Assembly: GCA_001311805.1 (NCBI GenBank)
Contig: BBCA01000047.1
Location: 1 to 22,997, forward strand
Direction of reading: 5' to 3'
Source of the DNA: Lentibacillus juripiscarius JCM 12147
Lineage (GTDB): Bacteria > Bacillota > Bacilli > Bacillales_D > Amphibacillaceae
Length of the DNA stretch: 22,997 nucleotides
The translations under genes and the position numbers were made by a program. The notes under the pieces are model-generated. The model was not told the origin of the DNA. It did no database searches and saw only the letters and a program-made list of their open reading frames with translations. The number at the start of each line of letters is the position of its first letter. The stretch's first letter is position 1. Below are positions 8,961-16,972 of the stretch, one piece after another.

Positions 8961-9092
8961 CATTCTGGTAAAGTTTTGCTGATGGGCGGTACCGTCTATA
9001 TTTGTGCAAAATAGGATATCCTACACTTTGTGTGCTTTTCAGGTAATGTTGCTGCATAAGGGCCATTCCCGTATAAGCTAATCTTTTTTACA

Positions 9093-9416
9093 TTAACCAA
9101 AGAATATTTGTACCGTTTGCTCTTTTTTGGCCGTCTCCAGGCAGTTTTTAAAAAACTTTTGAATTTCATTTCGTTGCCATGTTTCAAAGCGCTTTCCGCC
9201 CGGGTACTTGATACGATCCTTGTTATAGTTTTCAAGTGCCTTTTCTATTTGCTGCTGTGAAAACCTTACAATATCTCCTGTCCCGCTTACCCCCGCGTAG
9301 TAGTCACTGGACTCTAGCAAACTATACACCAACGAGGAATTAACGTCGTTCATCGTAAAACGCAAATGAGCAATAGCTTCTCCTGCTTTGTTGTGACCAA
9401 TAATATCATGACTCAT
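9093..9416 (-). CDS. Hypothetical protein, 107 residues
   Basis: The start ATG at 9416 follows AAAGGAGCTG at good spacing, so translation is well supported. The product is soluble and mixed-charge, with no signal peptide, membrane segment or motif that I recognise. Residues 1-50 (HDIIGHNKAGEAIAHLRF) look like a compact fold and residues 55-100 like a charged helical region (QQQIEKALENYNKD). It is transcribed alone, convergent with the symporter. No function can be assigned. Confidence 0.7.
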   Translation of the reverse strand: MSHDIIGHNKAGEAIAHLRFTMNDVNSSLVYSLLESSDYYAGVSGTGDIVRFSQQQIEKALENYNKDRIKYPGGKRFETWQRNEIQKFFKNCLETAKKEQTVQIFFG

Positions 9417-9470
9417 CTTGAACAGCTCCTTTTGTAATAAAATTTAAAAGTTCATTTAGTGGGGACATTT

Positions 9471-9653
9471 CTACAACTTACAAGCCTTGAGACGTTCCTT
9501 TACGGATACCGACCGCACAGGAAAGCCTGTTAATGCATCGTGATAAATCTGAGACAAAGCTTCTTCGTGATTTCGAAATGGAATGATATAAGCGTTGTGA
9601 CAATGCAGGAAAAACGTAATTATTGAAGACCATTTACGGGTAATAAAAAGAGG
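9471..9653 (-). pseudogene. Possible gene relic (C-terminal fragment, no start)
   Basis: An open stretch of 60 codons on the minus strand with protein-like composition (contains NAYIIPFRNHEEALSQIYHD and RSVSVKERLKAC) ends at TAG 9471-9473. It has no ATG, GTG or TTG with a ribosome site and is bounded by a TGA at 9654-9656, so at best it is the tail of a decayed gene. I do not recognise the family. It could also be a chance open frame. Confidence 0.3.
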
Positions 9654-9790
9654 TCATTTACGATTATCCTGGACTAGAAGATGGGCAAAGAGGCAATAAG
9701 AAGTATGACTATATACACCATATACAGACCTTACATCTTTGTCAAAATGGTATTTATGTTTATAAAGGGGCTAAAATATCGTTATTATGA
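9647..9790 (+). pseudogene. Possible gene relic (no start)
   Basis: A 47-codon plus-strand stretch (starts KEVIYDYPGLEDGQRGNK, ends at TGA 9788-9790) has protein-like composition but no start codon and follows two TAA stops. It abuts the minus-strand relic at 9471-9653. Together they suggest degraded accessory DNA next to the inverted-repeat element at 9885, but neither is recognisable and chance cannot be excluded. Confidence 0.22.
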
Positions 9791-9884
9791 AGCGTTACAG
9801 CTCATAATAGTATTTTCACTGCACAAAAGCGTATTTTTAGCTTGAAACACATTCCGTATTTTAAATTTAGTTCATGGGTCAACA

Positions 9885-10106
9885 CCAAAATCTATGGTTG
9901 AAATGAATGAGTGAATATAGTAGCAAAACTAGCTAGCGGAGGAAAAACATGGAGACTCCTGTGGGAATGCGCAGTGTGAAGACCCCGCAGAAAAAGCGAT
10001 CTTCTTTTTCGAGGAGGCTGAGGACAAGCCCACGGAAAGCGTAGTGTTTTTCCGAAGCGACTGCTTAGGTCAAAATGACATCAAATTTGTCAACCATAGA
10101 TTTTGG
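9885..10106. mobile_element. 222-bp element bounded by a perfect 17-bp inverted repeat (MITE-like)
   Basis: CCAAAATCTATGGTTGA (9885-9901) and TCAACCATAGATTTTGG (10090-10106) are exact inverted copies. The interior has no gene but contains GGAGGAAAAACATGGAGACT, CCTGTGGGAATGCGCAG, GAAGACCCCGCAG, GAGGAGGCTGAGGACAAGCC and CACGGAAAGCGTAG, blocks I recall as a dispersed repeat of Bacillaceae genomes. The right end continues as TTTTGGCGAACAGCC, reminiscent of ISL3-type ends (recall only). No target-site duplication is evident, so mobility is inferred from the ends. Confidence 0.6.
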
Positions 10107-10249
10107 CGAACAGCCTGATTCATTAAATAAAAATAATCCACCTCGCAGTTTGGTAGATTATCTTACGCTCATTTTTATGCAGTTGGTGCATCGGCTGTCC
10201 GGATTCACAAGGGGATTTTCATGCTCACTTTGCCCCTATTCATTCGGGC

Positions 10250-10942
10250 CTATAACCCGTTTTTATCAGAACTAGTCTTGCCCTGAGCCCGTTTGGATAA
10301 CGTATTGCGCCAGCTTGGAGCAAGCAGTTCACATGCAGCAAGTTCAGTAGTGAGTTCCAGATTCTGCTTTTGGTTATACATCACATCGTTGGATTTCGCG
10401 ACCGTCCATTCGGGAAATGGTCGCTCTTGTAGCTGAAGGTTGTCGCCTGCCTGAATATACCCCTCTTTCAGCACACGAAAATACCAGCCGGTCATTCCTT
10501 CTCGCTGGATTTGTATGGCCAGGTCCTTAATCTTCCAGCGTCGCGCCGGTCTCCAGCAAGGCCGCCTTGGCTGGGAAACTTGAACGGTTGCTTCGCCGAT
10601 TTGAAACGTGTCCCCAATACACAGATCAGTTTCGGTCATATGCTGAACGGCCAGGTTTTCGCCAAACGCTCCAATGGTAAAGTCAGCACGATCAAGCTTT
10701 TCTTGCCAGCGCGTATAATGAGCAATCGGATAGACAAAGATAGCTTTTTCCACGCCACCATGATTTTTGCGGTCACCTTGTCCATCGCCTTCCAGGTTCG
10801 TTTGGCCTGCCCAGATTTTTCCTTGAATGGTTTGCTTCACAATGCCTGTTGTCCATTCGCGATCCATAGGGTTCTTGGCATCTTTGTCCCCATATGTTTT
10901 CGGTTTGCCAATCATAACTTGCTTAATAACGGCCTCACTCAT
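10250..10942 (-). CDS. MOSC domain protein (YiiM/YflK type)
   Basis: Predicted cytosolic MOSC-domain enzyme; relatives act with the molybdenum cofactor, for example in N-hydroxylated base reduction (YiiM in E. coli). The 230-residue product carries the family marks: GDGQGDRKNHGG at residues 52-63, GAFGENL at 91-97, and the conserved cysteine Cys129 in SQPRRPCWRPARRW. The C-terminal ~70 residues form the accessory helical part (WRNTLSKRAQG). Start ATG 10942 follows AGGGGGAAGATAGGT. It is the last gene of a minus-strand run codA / Uma2 / MOSC, 49 bases after the Uma2 stop, so it may be co-transcribed. Frame intact. Confidence 0.92.
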   Translation of the reverse strand: MSEAVIKQVMIGKPKTYGDKDAKNPMDREWTTGIVKQTIQGKIWAGQTNLEGDGQGDRKNHGGVEKAIFVYPIAHYTRWQEKLDRADFTIGAFGENLAVQHMTETDLCIGDTFQIGEATVQVSQPRRPCWRPARRWKIKDLAIQIQREGMTGWYFRVLKEGYIQAGDNLQLQERPFPEWTVAKSNDVMYNQKQNLELTTELAACELLAPSWRNTLSKRAQGKTSSDKNGL

Positions 10943-10991
10943 ACCTATCTTCCCCCTGTCGCTAAAAAAGTCCCCTTGTTTGTAAGAGGTT

Positions 10992-11538
10992 CTATATAAA
11001 TATTTCGCTCAAGTCCAATTCCAACCCAGTTAAAACATGTACGGAGGTGTAATCATCTTTTGTAAAGACCCCTTGGAATTGATACTGTCCACCGGTTATA
11101 ATGTGTATTTCCACCGACTCATTCACCGGATCAACAAGCCAATATTCCTTTACTCCCATTTTTCGTCCAGCTTATATTTCGTCCAGCGATCCTGCTTAAC
11201 AGATGAAGGGGATAACCTCAGCAATCATGTCCGGTGCTCCAATGCAGCCGCTGTCATCCAGTTTTGCTTCGTCACACACTACCGACAAATCAGGCTGGAC
11301 TACATTATCAATATCTTCAACCCATTTGTTTTCTTCCGCTAAGCGCGAAAGGAGCAAAAATACTTCACATTCTTTTTTACGCAAAAAATTAGAGAAGGCG
11401 GTCGATAATTCCCTAAGAATCTGCTGGTGTCTGCGTGAGGGAGCAGGCGACATATTCACGGCTTCTCCGTCTATAATCTCCAGTCTCTCTCCTTCATCCC
11501 ATGTCAGGTAATCAGCATATGAATAGCTTCTTTTTCAT
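10992..11538 (-). pseudogene. Uma2-family (DUF820) putative nuclease, several frameshifts
   Basis: A PD-(D/E)xK nuclease-fold protein of the Uma2 family, common in cyanobacteria and Firmicutes, function unproven. Pieces in different frames spell it out: SYADYLTWDEGERLEIIDGE, then NMSPAPSRRHQQILREL, then VQPDLSVVCDEAKLDDSG with the PD motif, AEVI(S)PSSVKQDRWTKYKL, and GVKEYWLVDPVNESVEIH to LSEIFI and TAG at 10992. Breaks lie near 11525 (A-run), 11209 (two bases lost) and 11157 (G-run); about 11340-11350 also seems to lack roughly two residues of the usual FDVRL. It starts 17 bases after the codA stop. Here the extra in-frame loss makes true decay more plausible than elsewhere. Confidence 0.8.
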
Positions 11539-11554
11539 ACATATACTTCTGATG

Positions 11555-12812
11555 TTATGGGAAAACCGGAACGTTCATGGTTGTTTCTGGAGGTTTTGTT
11601 TCAACGATGATTTCCCCGTTTCTGATCGAATAAAGAACTGGTGACTGACAGCGAACAGCTTCATACTCAGAGTCTGTATTAATGACGATCAAGTTCGCCT
11701 TGTTCCCTTCTTTTACACCATAGTTACTCTCCATTCCCAAGGTTTTTGCTCCATTCGTTGTGATGAGTTCAAGGGCAGTCGTAATATCGTTGTAACTCGT
11801 CATATGACAAGCATGCAAACCGATTTCAACAACATGCATTAAATTGCCGTCGCCCAGTGGGTACCAGGTCCATGATTGAATCGAGGCCGAAGCAAACATT
11901 CATGCCTTCATCCAACAGTTCCTTCACACGCGTTAGACCGCGCCGTTTCGGATAGTGATCGAATCTTCCCTGCAAATGCAAGTTTGCTTTCGGCAAGGCG
12001 ACGAAATGAATACCGGCTTTCTTCAACGTCTGGAAAAGCTTGTATGTATAAGCATCATTATAGGAAGCCATCGCGGTTGTATGACTTGCCGTTACCCGGT
12101 CACCTATTCCGGATTTAAGGGATTCGGCTGCAAGTACTTCCAGATACCGCGATTGTTCGTCATCAATTTCATCGCAATGGATGTCAACCAGCTTTTCATA
12201 TTTGTTTGCCAGTTCAATTGCTTTTATGACTGACCGGACCCCATCTTCACGGGTTAATTCATAATGAGGAATCCCGCCGACTGCATCAGCGCCCATTTTC
12301 AGCGCTTTTTCCAACAGTTCCTCCCCTTTTGGATGTGTATACAGGCCTTGTTGTGGCAAGGCAACGAGCTGCAAATCCATCCAGGGTTTCATTTCTTCTT
12401 TGACTTCAAGTAAAGCTTCCAATCCTTTCAGTGTCGGATCACCTACATCGACATGTGTTCTTACATGCTGGATCCCATGTTTCATCTGCAGTTTCATTGC
12501 GATCAAGGCACGCTTTTTAATATCCTCTTTTGTTTCATGGACGACTTGTTTCCGTTCTGACCAAATCTCAATTCCCTCAAATACACTTCCCGATTGGTTC
12601 CACCTGGGTGTCCCTGCTGTAAGTGCATAGTCCAGATGAATATGCGGCTCGACATAAGGCGGTAGAACAATTTTTCCGGCCAAATCAATGACATTCGCAT
12701 CAGCCGGTTCTCCCGTATTTGCTGCCGGATTGATGGTTTTGATCTGATCACCTTGAATGTCAATATCCCATCTGCCTTCTTGGCCATAGAGCTTAGCATT
12801 TTTTAAAAGCAT
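11555..12812 (-). pseudogene. codA: Cytosine deaminase-like amidohydrolase, one frameshift
   Basis: Amidohydrolase of the cytosine deaminase (CodA) type, converting cytosine to uracil in pyrimidine salvage. Metal and catalytic residues are visible: His57 and His59 in VEPHIHLDYAL, His212 and Glu215 in DIHCDEIDD, His244 in ASHTTAMAS, and Asp311 in FGLDSIMD. The frame breaks at about 11868, where DPWYPLGDGN is expected; two bases of a C-run seem lost. Repair gives 419 residues, the normal length, ending at 11555. Start ATG 12812 follows AAGGAGATG. A good sigma-A promoter lies at 12898-12926 on the same strand. Substrate within the family (cytosine versus other ring amines) is by similarity only. 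Confidence 0.9.
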
Positions 12813-12897
12813 TGGTGAACATCTCCTTGATTCTTGTTTTATTTAGTGGAATATCCATTTTAATGGTAAACAGTATAAGATTAGCCTATCTCCCTAT

Positions 12898-12926
12898 AGT
12901 ATATTCTAACGTCAGTTGGGTTGCAA
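12898..12926 (-). promoter_or_regulatory. Sigma-A promoter of codA
   Basis: On the minus strand TTGCAA (12921-12926) and TATACT (12898-12903) are separated by exactly 17 bases. Transcription would start about 80 bases before codA. No PurR box or riboswitch was recognised in the leader. Confidence 0.7.
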
Positions 12927-13148
12927 TCTAGGCCCGGGTTATGAATGAAGATTGTCCAGGAATTATGGCATCGAGGGCCTACTTATGATAAAGCGCATAA
13001 TGATGGATTCTTAAATTAACTTTAATCCTTATTAAAATAGCTTGGAGTCACCTGCTGCTTAATACTTTAGTGAAAAGCAGGTCAGCTTTATGCAGTTTAT
13101 GCATTACCTGCAGCATTGGTACAGAAGGGGGTTAACCATTACCTGATG
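12927..13148. other. Intergenic region, no gene seen
   Basis: No credible gene on either strand. It contains a loose inverted repeat (CACCTGCTGCTT near 13050 with AAGCAGGT near 13075) in an A/T-rich context, possibly a hairpin; the sequence that follows is not a T-run. Divergent promoters for codA and the toxin-antitoxin remnant flank it. Confidence 0.35.
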
Positions 13149-13157
13149 TGGTATAAT
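13149..13157 (+). promoter_or_regulatory. Extended -10 promoter before the toxin-antitoxin remnant
   Basis: TGGTATAAT at 13149-13157 is a perfect extended -10 element (TGn plus TATAAT). No good -35 hexamer lies 17 bases upstream, which is usual for extended -10 promoters. It sits about 37 bases before the TTG start at 13194. Confidence 0.6.
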
Positions 13158-13193
13158 GGCCTTAACTAATCCATTCAAGAGGAGGGAATAAAT

Positions 13194-13271
13194 TTGAGCA
13201 CAGATTTAGATGAAGGGAATTCTATGTCCCATGAAATGGTCAGGGAGAAAGTGGACAAATGGCTAAATTAA
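13194..13271 (+). pseudogene. Antitoxin remnant
   Basis: TTG 13194 follows AGGAGGG at good spacing and opens a 25-residue frame ending MSHEMVREKVDKWLN. The last 15 residues resemble the C-terminal, toxin-contacting tail of antitoxins partnered with ParE/RelE toxins (S-H-E-E-V-x-x-x-V-x-x-W pattern). The N-terminal DNA-binding part is missing, as if an internal deletion fused the start region to the tail. It overlaps the toxin start by 13 bases, the typical layout of such pairs. Confidence 0.55.
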
Positions 13272-13396
13272 GATGGGCGCTTTCAGCAGTAAAAGATCTG
13301 GAAGCTATATGTGAATTCATTGCGGAAGACTCAGAACTATATGCTAGGATTTTTGCAAAAAGGTTATAAGTACCATTGAAACGACAGCTCTTTTCA
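13259..13396 (+). pseudogene. ParE/RelE-type toxin fragment
   Basis: ATG 13259 opens MAKLRWALSAVKDLEAICEF, a characteristic ParE-family N-terminus (strand, then a helix containing A-x-x-D-L-x-x-I). After AEDSELYARIFAKR the frame meets TAA at about 13369; restoring one G continues as VISTIETTALF and then homology ends at about 13396, where the terminator of the amidase gene begins. The catalytic C-terminal half is absent, so it is a dead toxin. It partners the antitoxin remnant that overlaps it. Confidence 0.65.
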
Positions 13397-13400
13397 TAAT

Positions 13401-13432
13401 TAAAAAAGCCGCCCACTTCCATGGACAGCTTT
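13401..13432 (-). terminator. Terminator of the amidase gene
   Basis: On the minus strand AAAGCTGTCC pairs with GGGCGGCTTT (two G-T pairs) around ATGGAAGT, followed by a run of T. It lies directly after the repaired amidase stop at 13443-13445. Confidence 0.8.
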
Positions 13433-13442
13433 CTCTACTACT

Positions 13443-14340
13443 CTACCTATTAAAATAATCCATAACTCCTTCAACAATTCCATCCGCAACATTGGCCTGA
13501 TGTTCTTCCGTCTGAATGATGGACAGATCATAGGCATTCGTCACGAATCCAAGCTCCACCAATACCGATAAATCACGATTCTCCCGCAATACATGATATT
13601 CATTTTGCCTAATACCGCGGCTGTTCAGATCCGTATGTTCCTTAAGGGCGGATTGAATGTTCTGGGCTAGCTTCTCTTCGGCTCCGTTTGCATAGTAATA
13701 GGTGCCAAAACCATTTACTCCGTCAAGCGGAAATGCATTATAGTGCAGACTGATGAAAGCATCTGCTTCGTTTGCATTGCTGATGCGAACGCGTTCCTCC
13801 AGTGGTACAAAACGTATCGTCCGGCCTTGTCAGTGTAACGTCGGCTCCAGCTTTGCTTAGAGCCTTAGCGGCACTGACAGCAGCATTCATCGTGAGATTT
13901 TTCTCACGCACACTGGTATCGGCAATGGCACCCGGATCTTTGCCGCCGTGACCAGGGTCAAGCACAATTGTATAGCCTTCCAGTTTGCCGGATGATTCGC
14001 GTGCAGCCTTGGTGACTTTTACGGAATCTTCCTTACTGCTGGCCACCTCAGCGGATGTTTTCGTGTTTTCATCCGGAATCAGATAGTGTGATGCAACCCA
14101 TGCTTCTTGCCCGCCATAATAGGTTTGTGCCCATCCAAAGCTTTCCTGAAAGACAACAACCTGATCACCAGCTTCAAGCCGGCCAATAATGGGGGCACTT
14201 TGAGCCGGGCCTGACCGAACATTTAGCGTATCCACCCCGATTTCCCGAGTTTGTCCTTCTCCGGCGTGGACAGACGGGCTGAATATTGCCATCACAAGCA
14301 CCACGCCGACTGTTGCAAACAGTAAACGTATCTTCCCCAC
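13443..14340 (-). pseudogene. Secreted N-acetylmuramoyl-L-alanine amidase with SH3b domain, one frameshift
   Basis: Cell-wall hydrolase that cleaves the lactyl-L-alanine bond of peptidoglycan. Residues 1-26 form a signal peptide (KIRLLFATVGVVLVMAIF, cleavage after VHA). An SH3b wall-binding domain spans about 33-92 (DTLNVRSGPAQSAPIIG...AWVASHYL). The amidase_3 domain starts near 120 with VLDPGHGGKDPG (zinc histidine) and the REKNLT glutamate. One extra T near 13815 breaks the frame; beyond it SLHYNAF (second zinc histidine) and LVELGFVTN (catalytic glutamate) follow in the other frame to TAG 13443. Repair gives 298 residues. Related to Bacillus CwlC/YrvJ-type amidases in general, no specific symbol is justified. 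Confidence 0.9.
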
Positions 14341-14609
14341 ATGAACCTCTCCTTTTCTGTTTTCTTGTACTAATGCATGTTCTCCATAACAGGTTCAGTT
14401 TAAACAAGGCAGCTGAAAAATCATTCGAAAGTTTCAGAAAGGATGGCCGCATGACAGAATCTGGTATTGGCCAAGGCATCGGCTGCATATACTGAAGCAG
14501 AAGCGATTTTTGTCTTTCGTCTCATGTTTGGGCTGATAATGGAACGTAGGCCCGTCATTGTTAAAGATAGGATTATTCCGGTATATCCGGGAATAGGGGG
14601 GGGATGGTG

Positions 14610-14843
14610 ATGCGTGATTTGTTGCGTAACCTGTTTCCGAGATGGGTCATTGCTTTCTCAACGCAGGACATCGGTGACTTCTATAAAGTAAAGATTAGAC
14701 TAAACCAGCACCAGGTTGATTACAAGACAGATTCCGTAACATTCAAGGGGGGGTTCAGTGGGCGGAGTAGATATGCAACGACCTACCATATTAAAGTGAA
14801 GGAGGAGGATTTGCGGCTCACGAGTGATATTATTCATCGCTGA
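14610..14843 (+). CDS. Small conserved-looking protein, 77 residues
   Basis: ATG 14610 is preferred over ATG 14604 because eight G (14596-14603) end six bases before it, whereas 14604 would touch them. The product (MRDLLRNLFPRWVIAFSTQD...) has the pattern of the DUF2007-like small proteins: a hydrophobic strand, FYKVKIRLNQHQVDYKTD, a glycine/serine loop, then TYHIKVKEEDLRLTSDIIHR, which would form a ferredoxin-like fold. Such proteins are called putative signal transducers without proof. The family call is tentative. It is convergent with the DUF3231 gene; a hairpin at 14859-14887 lies between. Confidence 0.7.
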   Translation: MRDLLRNLFPRWVIAFSTQDIGDFYKVKIRLNQHQVDYKTDSVTFKGGFSGRSRYATTYHIKVKEEDLRLTSDIIHR

Positions 14844-14858
14844 ACATATGGAAGGCAC

Positions 14859-14887
14859 CGGACACCTCAGCATAGTGAAGGTGTCCG
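14859..14887. terminator. Hairpin between convergent genes
   Basis: CGGACACCT (14859-14867) and AGGTGTCCG (14879-14887) form a perfect 9-bp stem with an 11-base loop. Neither side has a strong T-run (plus side ATAGCTATTTGTCTTTG), so termination on the plus strand is plausible but weak. Confidence 0.6.
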
Positions 14888-14891
14888 ATAG

Positions 14892-15895
14892 CTATTTGTC
14901 TTTGGCGATCTTTTTCCGGTCTGGGGCAAGCGGCGGCTGTTCAAACCATCTATTTTTTGTCATAATATTGAACCATTCTTTTGTCACCATGAGGTTTTTT
15001 AGAATGATTTTTCGTATTCCGCGACAATATCTGTGCGCATGGCAGTTGCCAATCCCGCACCATGATAACCTTGTGACGCTTGAAGCAAGAACCCGATATG
15101 GTATAACATTAATTTATCCGAAAAAGGCGGATCCTGTGACGTTGTGACCTCTGTTTCCCACGACATTGGTACAGGCAAGTTATCGTTATGCAGGATTTTG
15201 CCGAGCGATTGAATTTGCTGATCGGCAGAGTCTTGTGCTGACTTTAGGAACTTTCTTACTTCCTTCGATTGTGCTGCTTGGCTAAAGCCAATGGACAGGG
15301 TCTTGGCCATGACTTTTTTCTTAATGTTCATGGACAGGTTTGCGATTTCTGTTGCGGCTAATGGGCGTTTGCTTCCAAAGAATCTATTGAGAAATTGTTG
15401 TCCGGATACAAACTCAGGGTTACTTCTTGGGTAAAAGTACGGGTCACGCTGAAAATGGCCCTTCTCCAGTAATAAATCAATCGTCTGATGGAAAAGCTTC
15501 ATCCCGTCATCACCACTGGAATCATAAAACCTGCGAAGGTCCTCTCTGACAGAGGAGCTTAGCGAAGCCGTATGTCCTAGTAGGCCGTGCATCGTCATAA
15601 TGTGCAAATAGTGCAGACAAAATATGTCCGAAAACAGTCTTTTTGCCCCTGTCTTGAGATCGGATTCGTTAAACCCGATTGGAACTGGAAATCCTTCGTT
15701 TTTAATGAACGTTTTAATCTGTTTCTTTTGTTCTGCAAATACTTGGATCGCATCTTCAAACAATGCCTTAATCTTTTCATCTTCTATGATGGAAACCATA
15801 TACCGGTTGACCATATCAACCGCTGTCCCATTAACATATTCACCCCATAACGTACCTATCTCAGAGGAAGTCAGCTTCAAATCATCTTTGTCCAT
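14892..15895 (-). CDS. DUF3231 family protein (C-terminal frameshift)
   Basis: Two-repeat, helical ferritin-like protein of the Bacillaceae DUF3231 family, some members of which are spore-associated; biochemical role unknown. The frame from ATG 15895 (SD AGGTGATGGC is modest) runs 298 residues with the repeats at about 1-150 (LTSSEIGTLWGEYVNGTA...FCLHYLHIMTMHGLLG) and 165-298 (FFGSKRPLAATEIANLS...DKLMLYHIGFL). It stops at 14999 as written. Adding one A to the run near 15005 continues IILKNLMVTKEWF...RWFEQPPLAPDRKKIAKD to TAG 14892, giving 334 residues, the normal length and the usual C-terminal motif. Divergent from the 16074 gene across repeat array C. Confidence 0.85.
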
Positions 15896-15952
15896 GCCAT
15901 CACCTCATGTAAAGGTTTCCCAAATGAGGTATGAATATGAATATGTTAAATC

Positions 15953-16045
15953 ACCGATGATTAGGCGGGAATAGCTGATAAAATGACCGGAATCGCTGAT
16001 AAAAGTTTGAAATTCGCTGATAAACTGGCGGAAACTGCTGATAAA
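15953..16045. repeat. 21-bp-period repeat array C (core GCTGATAAA)
   Basis: GCTGATAAA starts at 15974, 15995, 16016 and 16037, with a degenerate copy (ACCGATGAT) at 15953; the period is exactly 21 bp and the 12-base spacers differ. On the plus strand it reads ADKxxxx heptads, on the minus strand FISxxxx heptads; neither has a convincing start site. It fills most of the 178-bp divergent gap between the DUF3231 gene and the gene at 16074, so both promoters must lie in or beside it. Confidence 0.9.
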
Positions 16046-16073
16046 CCAGCATGACAGAAAGGAGGGATTCATC

Positions 16074-16531
16074 ATGGGACGAAGAAAATTTATTACTTCA
16101 CTGGCTGGGCTTATTTTGCTCATTGTTGTGACAACTTTTGTTCTTAAATTTAATGACGTGGAATCGGCAAATAAAGAAGTAATTCGTTACGATCACACCC
16201 TTTCCGGTGAAAGCGAGCATTGGACTGCGGAGCTGCAAGTGAAAGGGGAACGTGTTTTTACGAAGAAGATGATGTGATGAAAGGGGAAACAGAAGGTGGA
16301 TCTGATTTCATTCTGACATATAAAGGTTCGCTTGATGAATTGGCTTCCGTAAGGGAACTGAGTTACGAATACGGCAGCACCCGCCTTGAGCTCAAGGTCG
16401 AGCAGCCATTTAGGAAAAAGGCATTCACCGACAGCACGAATAAATTGCCGGAGAAGGATGCCACCATGGAAGTGAAGGTACAATGGGGCGACAAAACGGA
16501 GACGTTTACATTGACGGCAGACAACCAATAA
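16074..16531 (+). pseudogene. Membrane-anchored hypothetical protein, one frameshift
   Basis: ATG 16074 follows GAAAGGAGGGATTCATC. Residues 1-25 (FITSLAGLILLIVVTTFVLK) are a signal anchor without a lipobox, so the rest is outside the cell. The body (RYDHTLSGESEHWTAELQVK ... LELKVEQPFRKK ... TMEVKVQWGDKTETFTL) looks like a small all-beta domain common in Bacillus proteins of unknown role. One T is missing from the T-run near 16256 (ERVFYEEDDVMKGE expected); repair gives 152 residues. A strong terminator follows at 16620-16663. Confidence 0.75.
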
Positions 16532-16619
16532 TCCAACTGGGAAAACGGGTTTGGCGGGTTCTCCTTTGAGGTGCAGACAGGAAAAAGTAACGTAACGCAA
16601 AACACATAAAGATTCGTAT

Positions 16620-16663
16620 AAAAAAGCAGAGCTTTTCGCAATTGATTTCACCTCTGCTTTTTT
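16620..16663 (+). terminator. Rho-independent terminator
   Basis: AAAAAGCAGAG (16621-16631) pairs with CTCTGCTTTTT (16652-16662) and ends in six T. It ends the transcript of the membrane-anchored protein; the A-run on the other side makes it potentially bidirectional. Confidence 0.85.
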
Positions 16664-16937
16664 AGTGAACAAAGGACCTCTTGGAATGTTCAACAAGTGA
16701 TTGTATAGAAGTATAATTAAATGAATTTTACGTTCGTTATTTAACTAATAGGCAGGATCGATGAATAATTTATGGTAAAATAAAGAGTAGAGAGTTGTTT
16801 AGCTTTTGTTCAACAAACGGGCCATTTTGTTGAATAATCCTTCTTAACATATTGAATTCCATTCTAAAAATAGATAACTTGAATGACAAATTCATGTTAC
16901 TAAATGTTACTAAATTACCGGAATGAACGAAAAATGA
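16664..16937. other. Intergenic region with a 9-bp inverted repeat at 16809-16834
   Basis: No gene is visible. TTCAACAAA (16809-16817) and TTTGTTGAA (16826-16834) form a perfect dyad around CGGGCCAT. I recall similar TTCAACAAA-CGGGCC-TTTGTTGAA units scattered in Bacillus intergenic DNA, so this may be a dispersed palindromic repeat rather than an operator. Confidence 0.45.
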
Positions 16938-16966
16938 TTGACTAATTAAAAGCAGTATGATACTTT
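16938..16966 (+). promoter_or_regulatory. Sigma-A promoter of the tetR gene
   Basis: TTGACT (16938-16943) and TACTTT (16961-16966) are separated by exactly 17 bases. The predicted start (about 16973) coincides with the shared 17-bp repeat, so a protein bound there would block initiation. Confidence 0.65.
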
Positions 16967-16972
16967 AAATAG

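Noticed and set aside
10511..10999. 162-codon plus-strand open frame
   Set aside because: Antisense to the MOSC gene, whose conserved residues are clear.
15905..16123. 72-residue minus-strand protein with FISxxxx heptads
   Set aside because: It is the reverse reading of repeat array C, has no ribosome site, and starts inside the gene at 16074.
16193..16696. 167-codon minus-strand open frame
   Set aside because: Runs through a strong terminator and is antisense to the gene at 16074.
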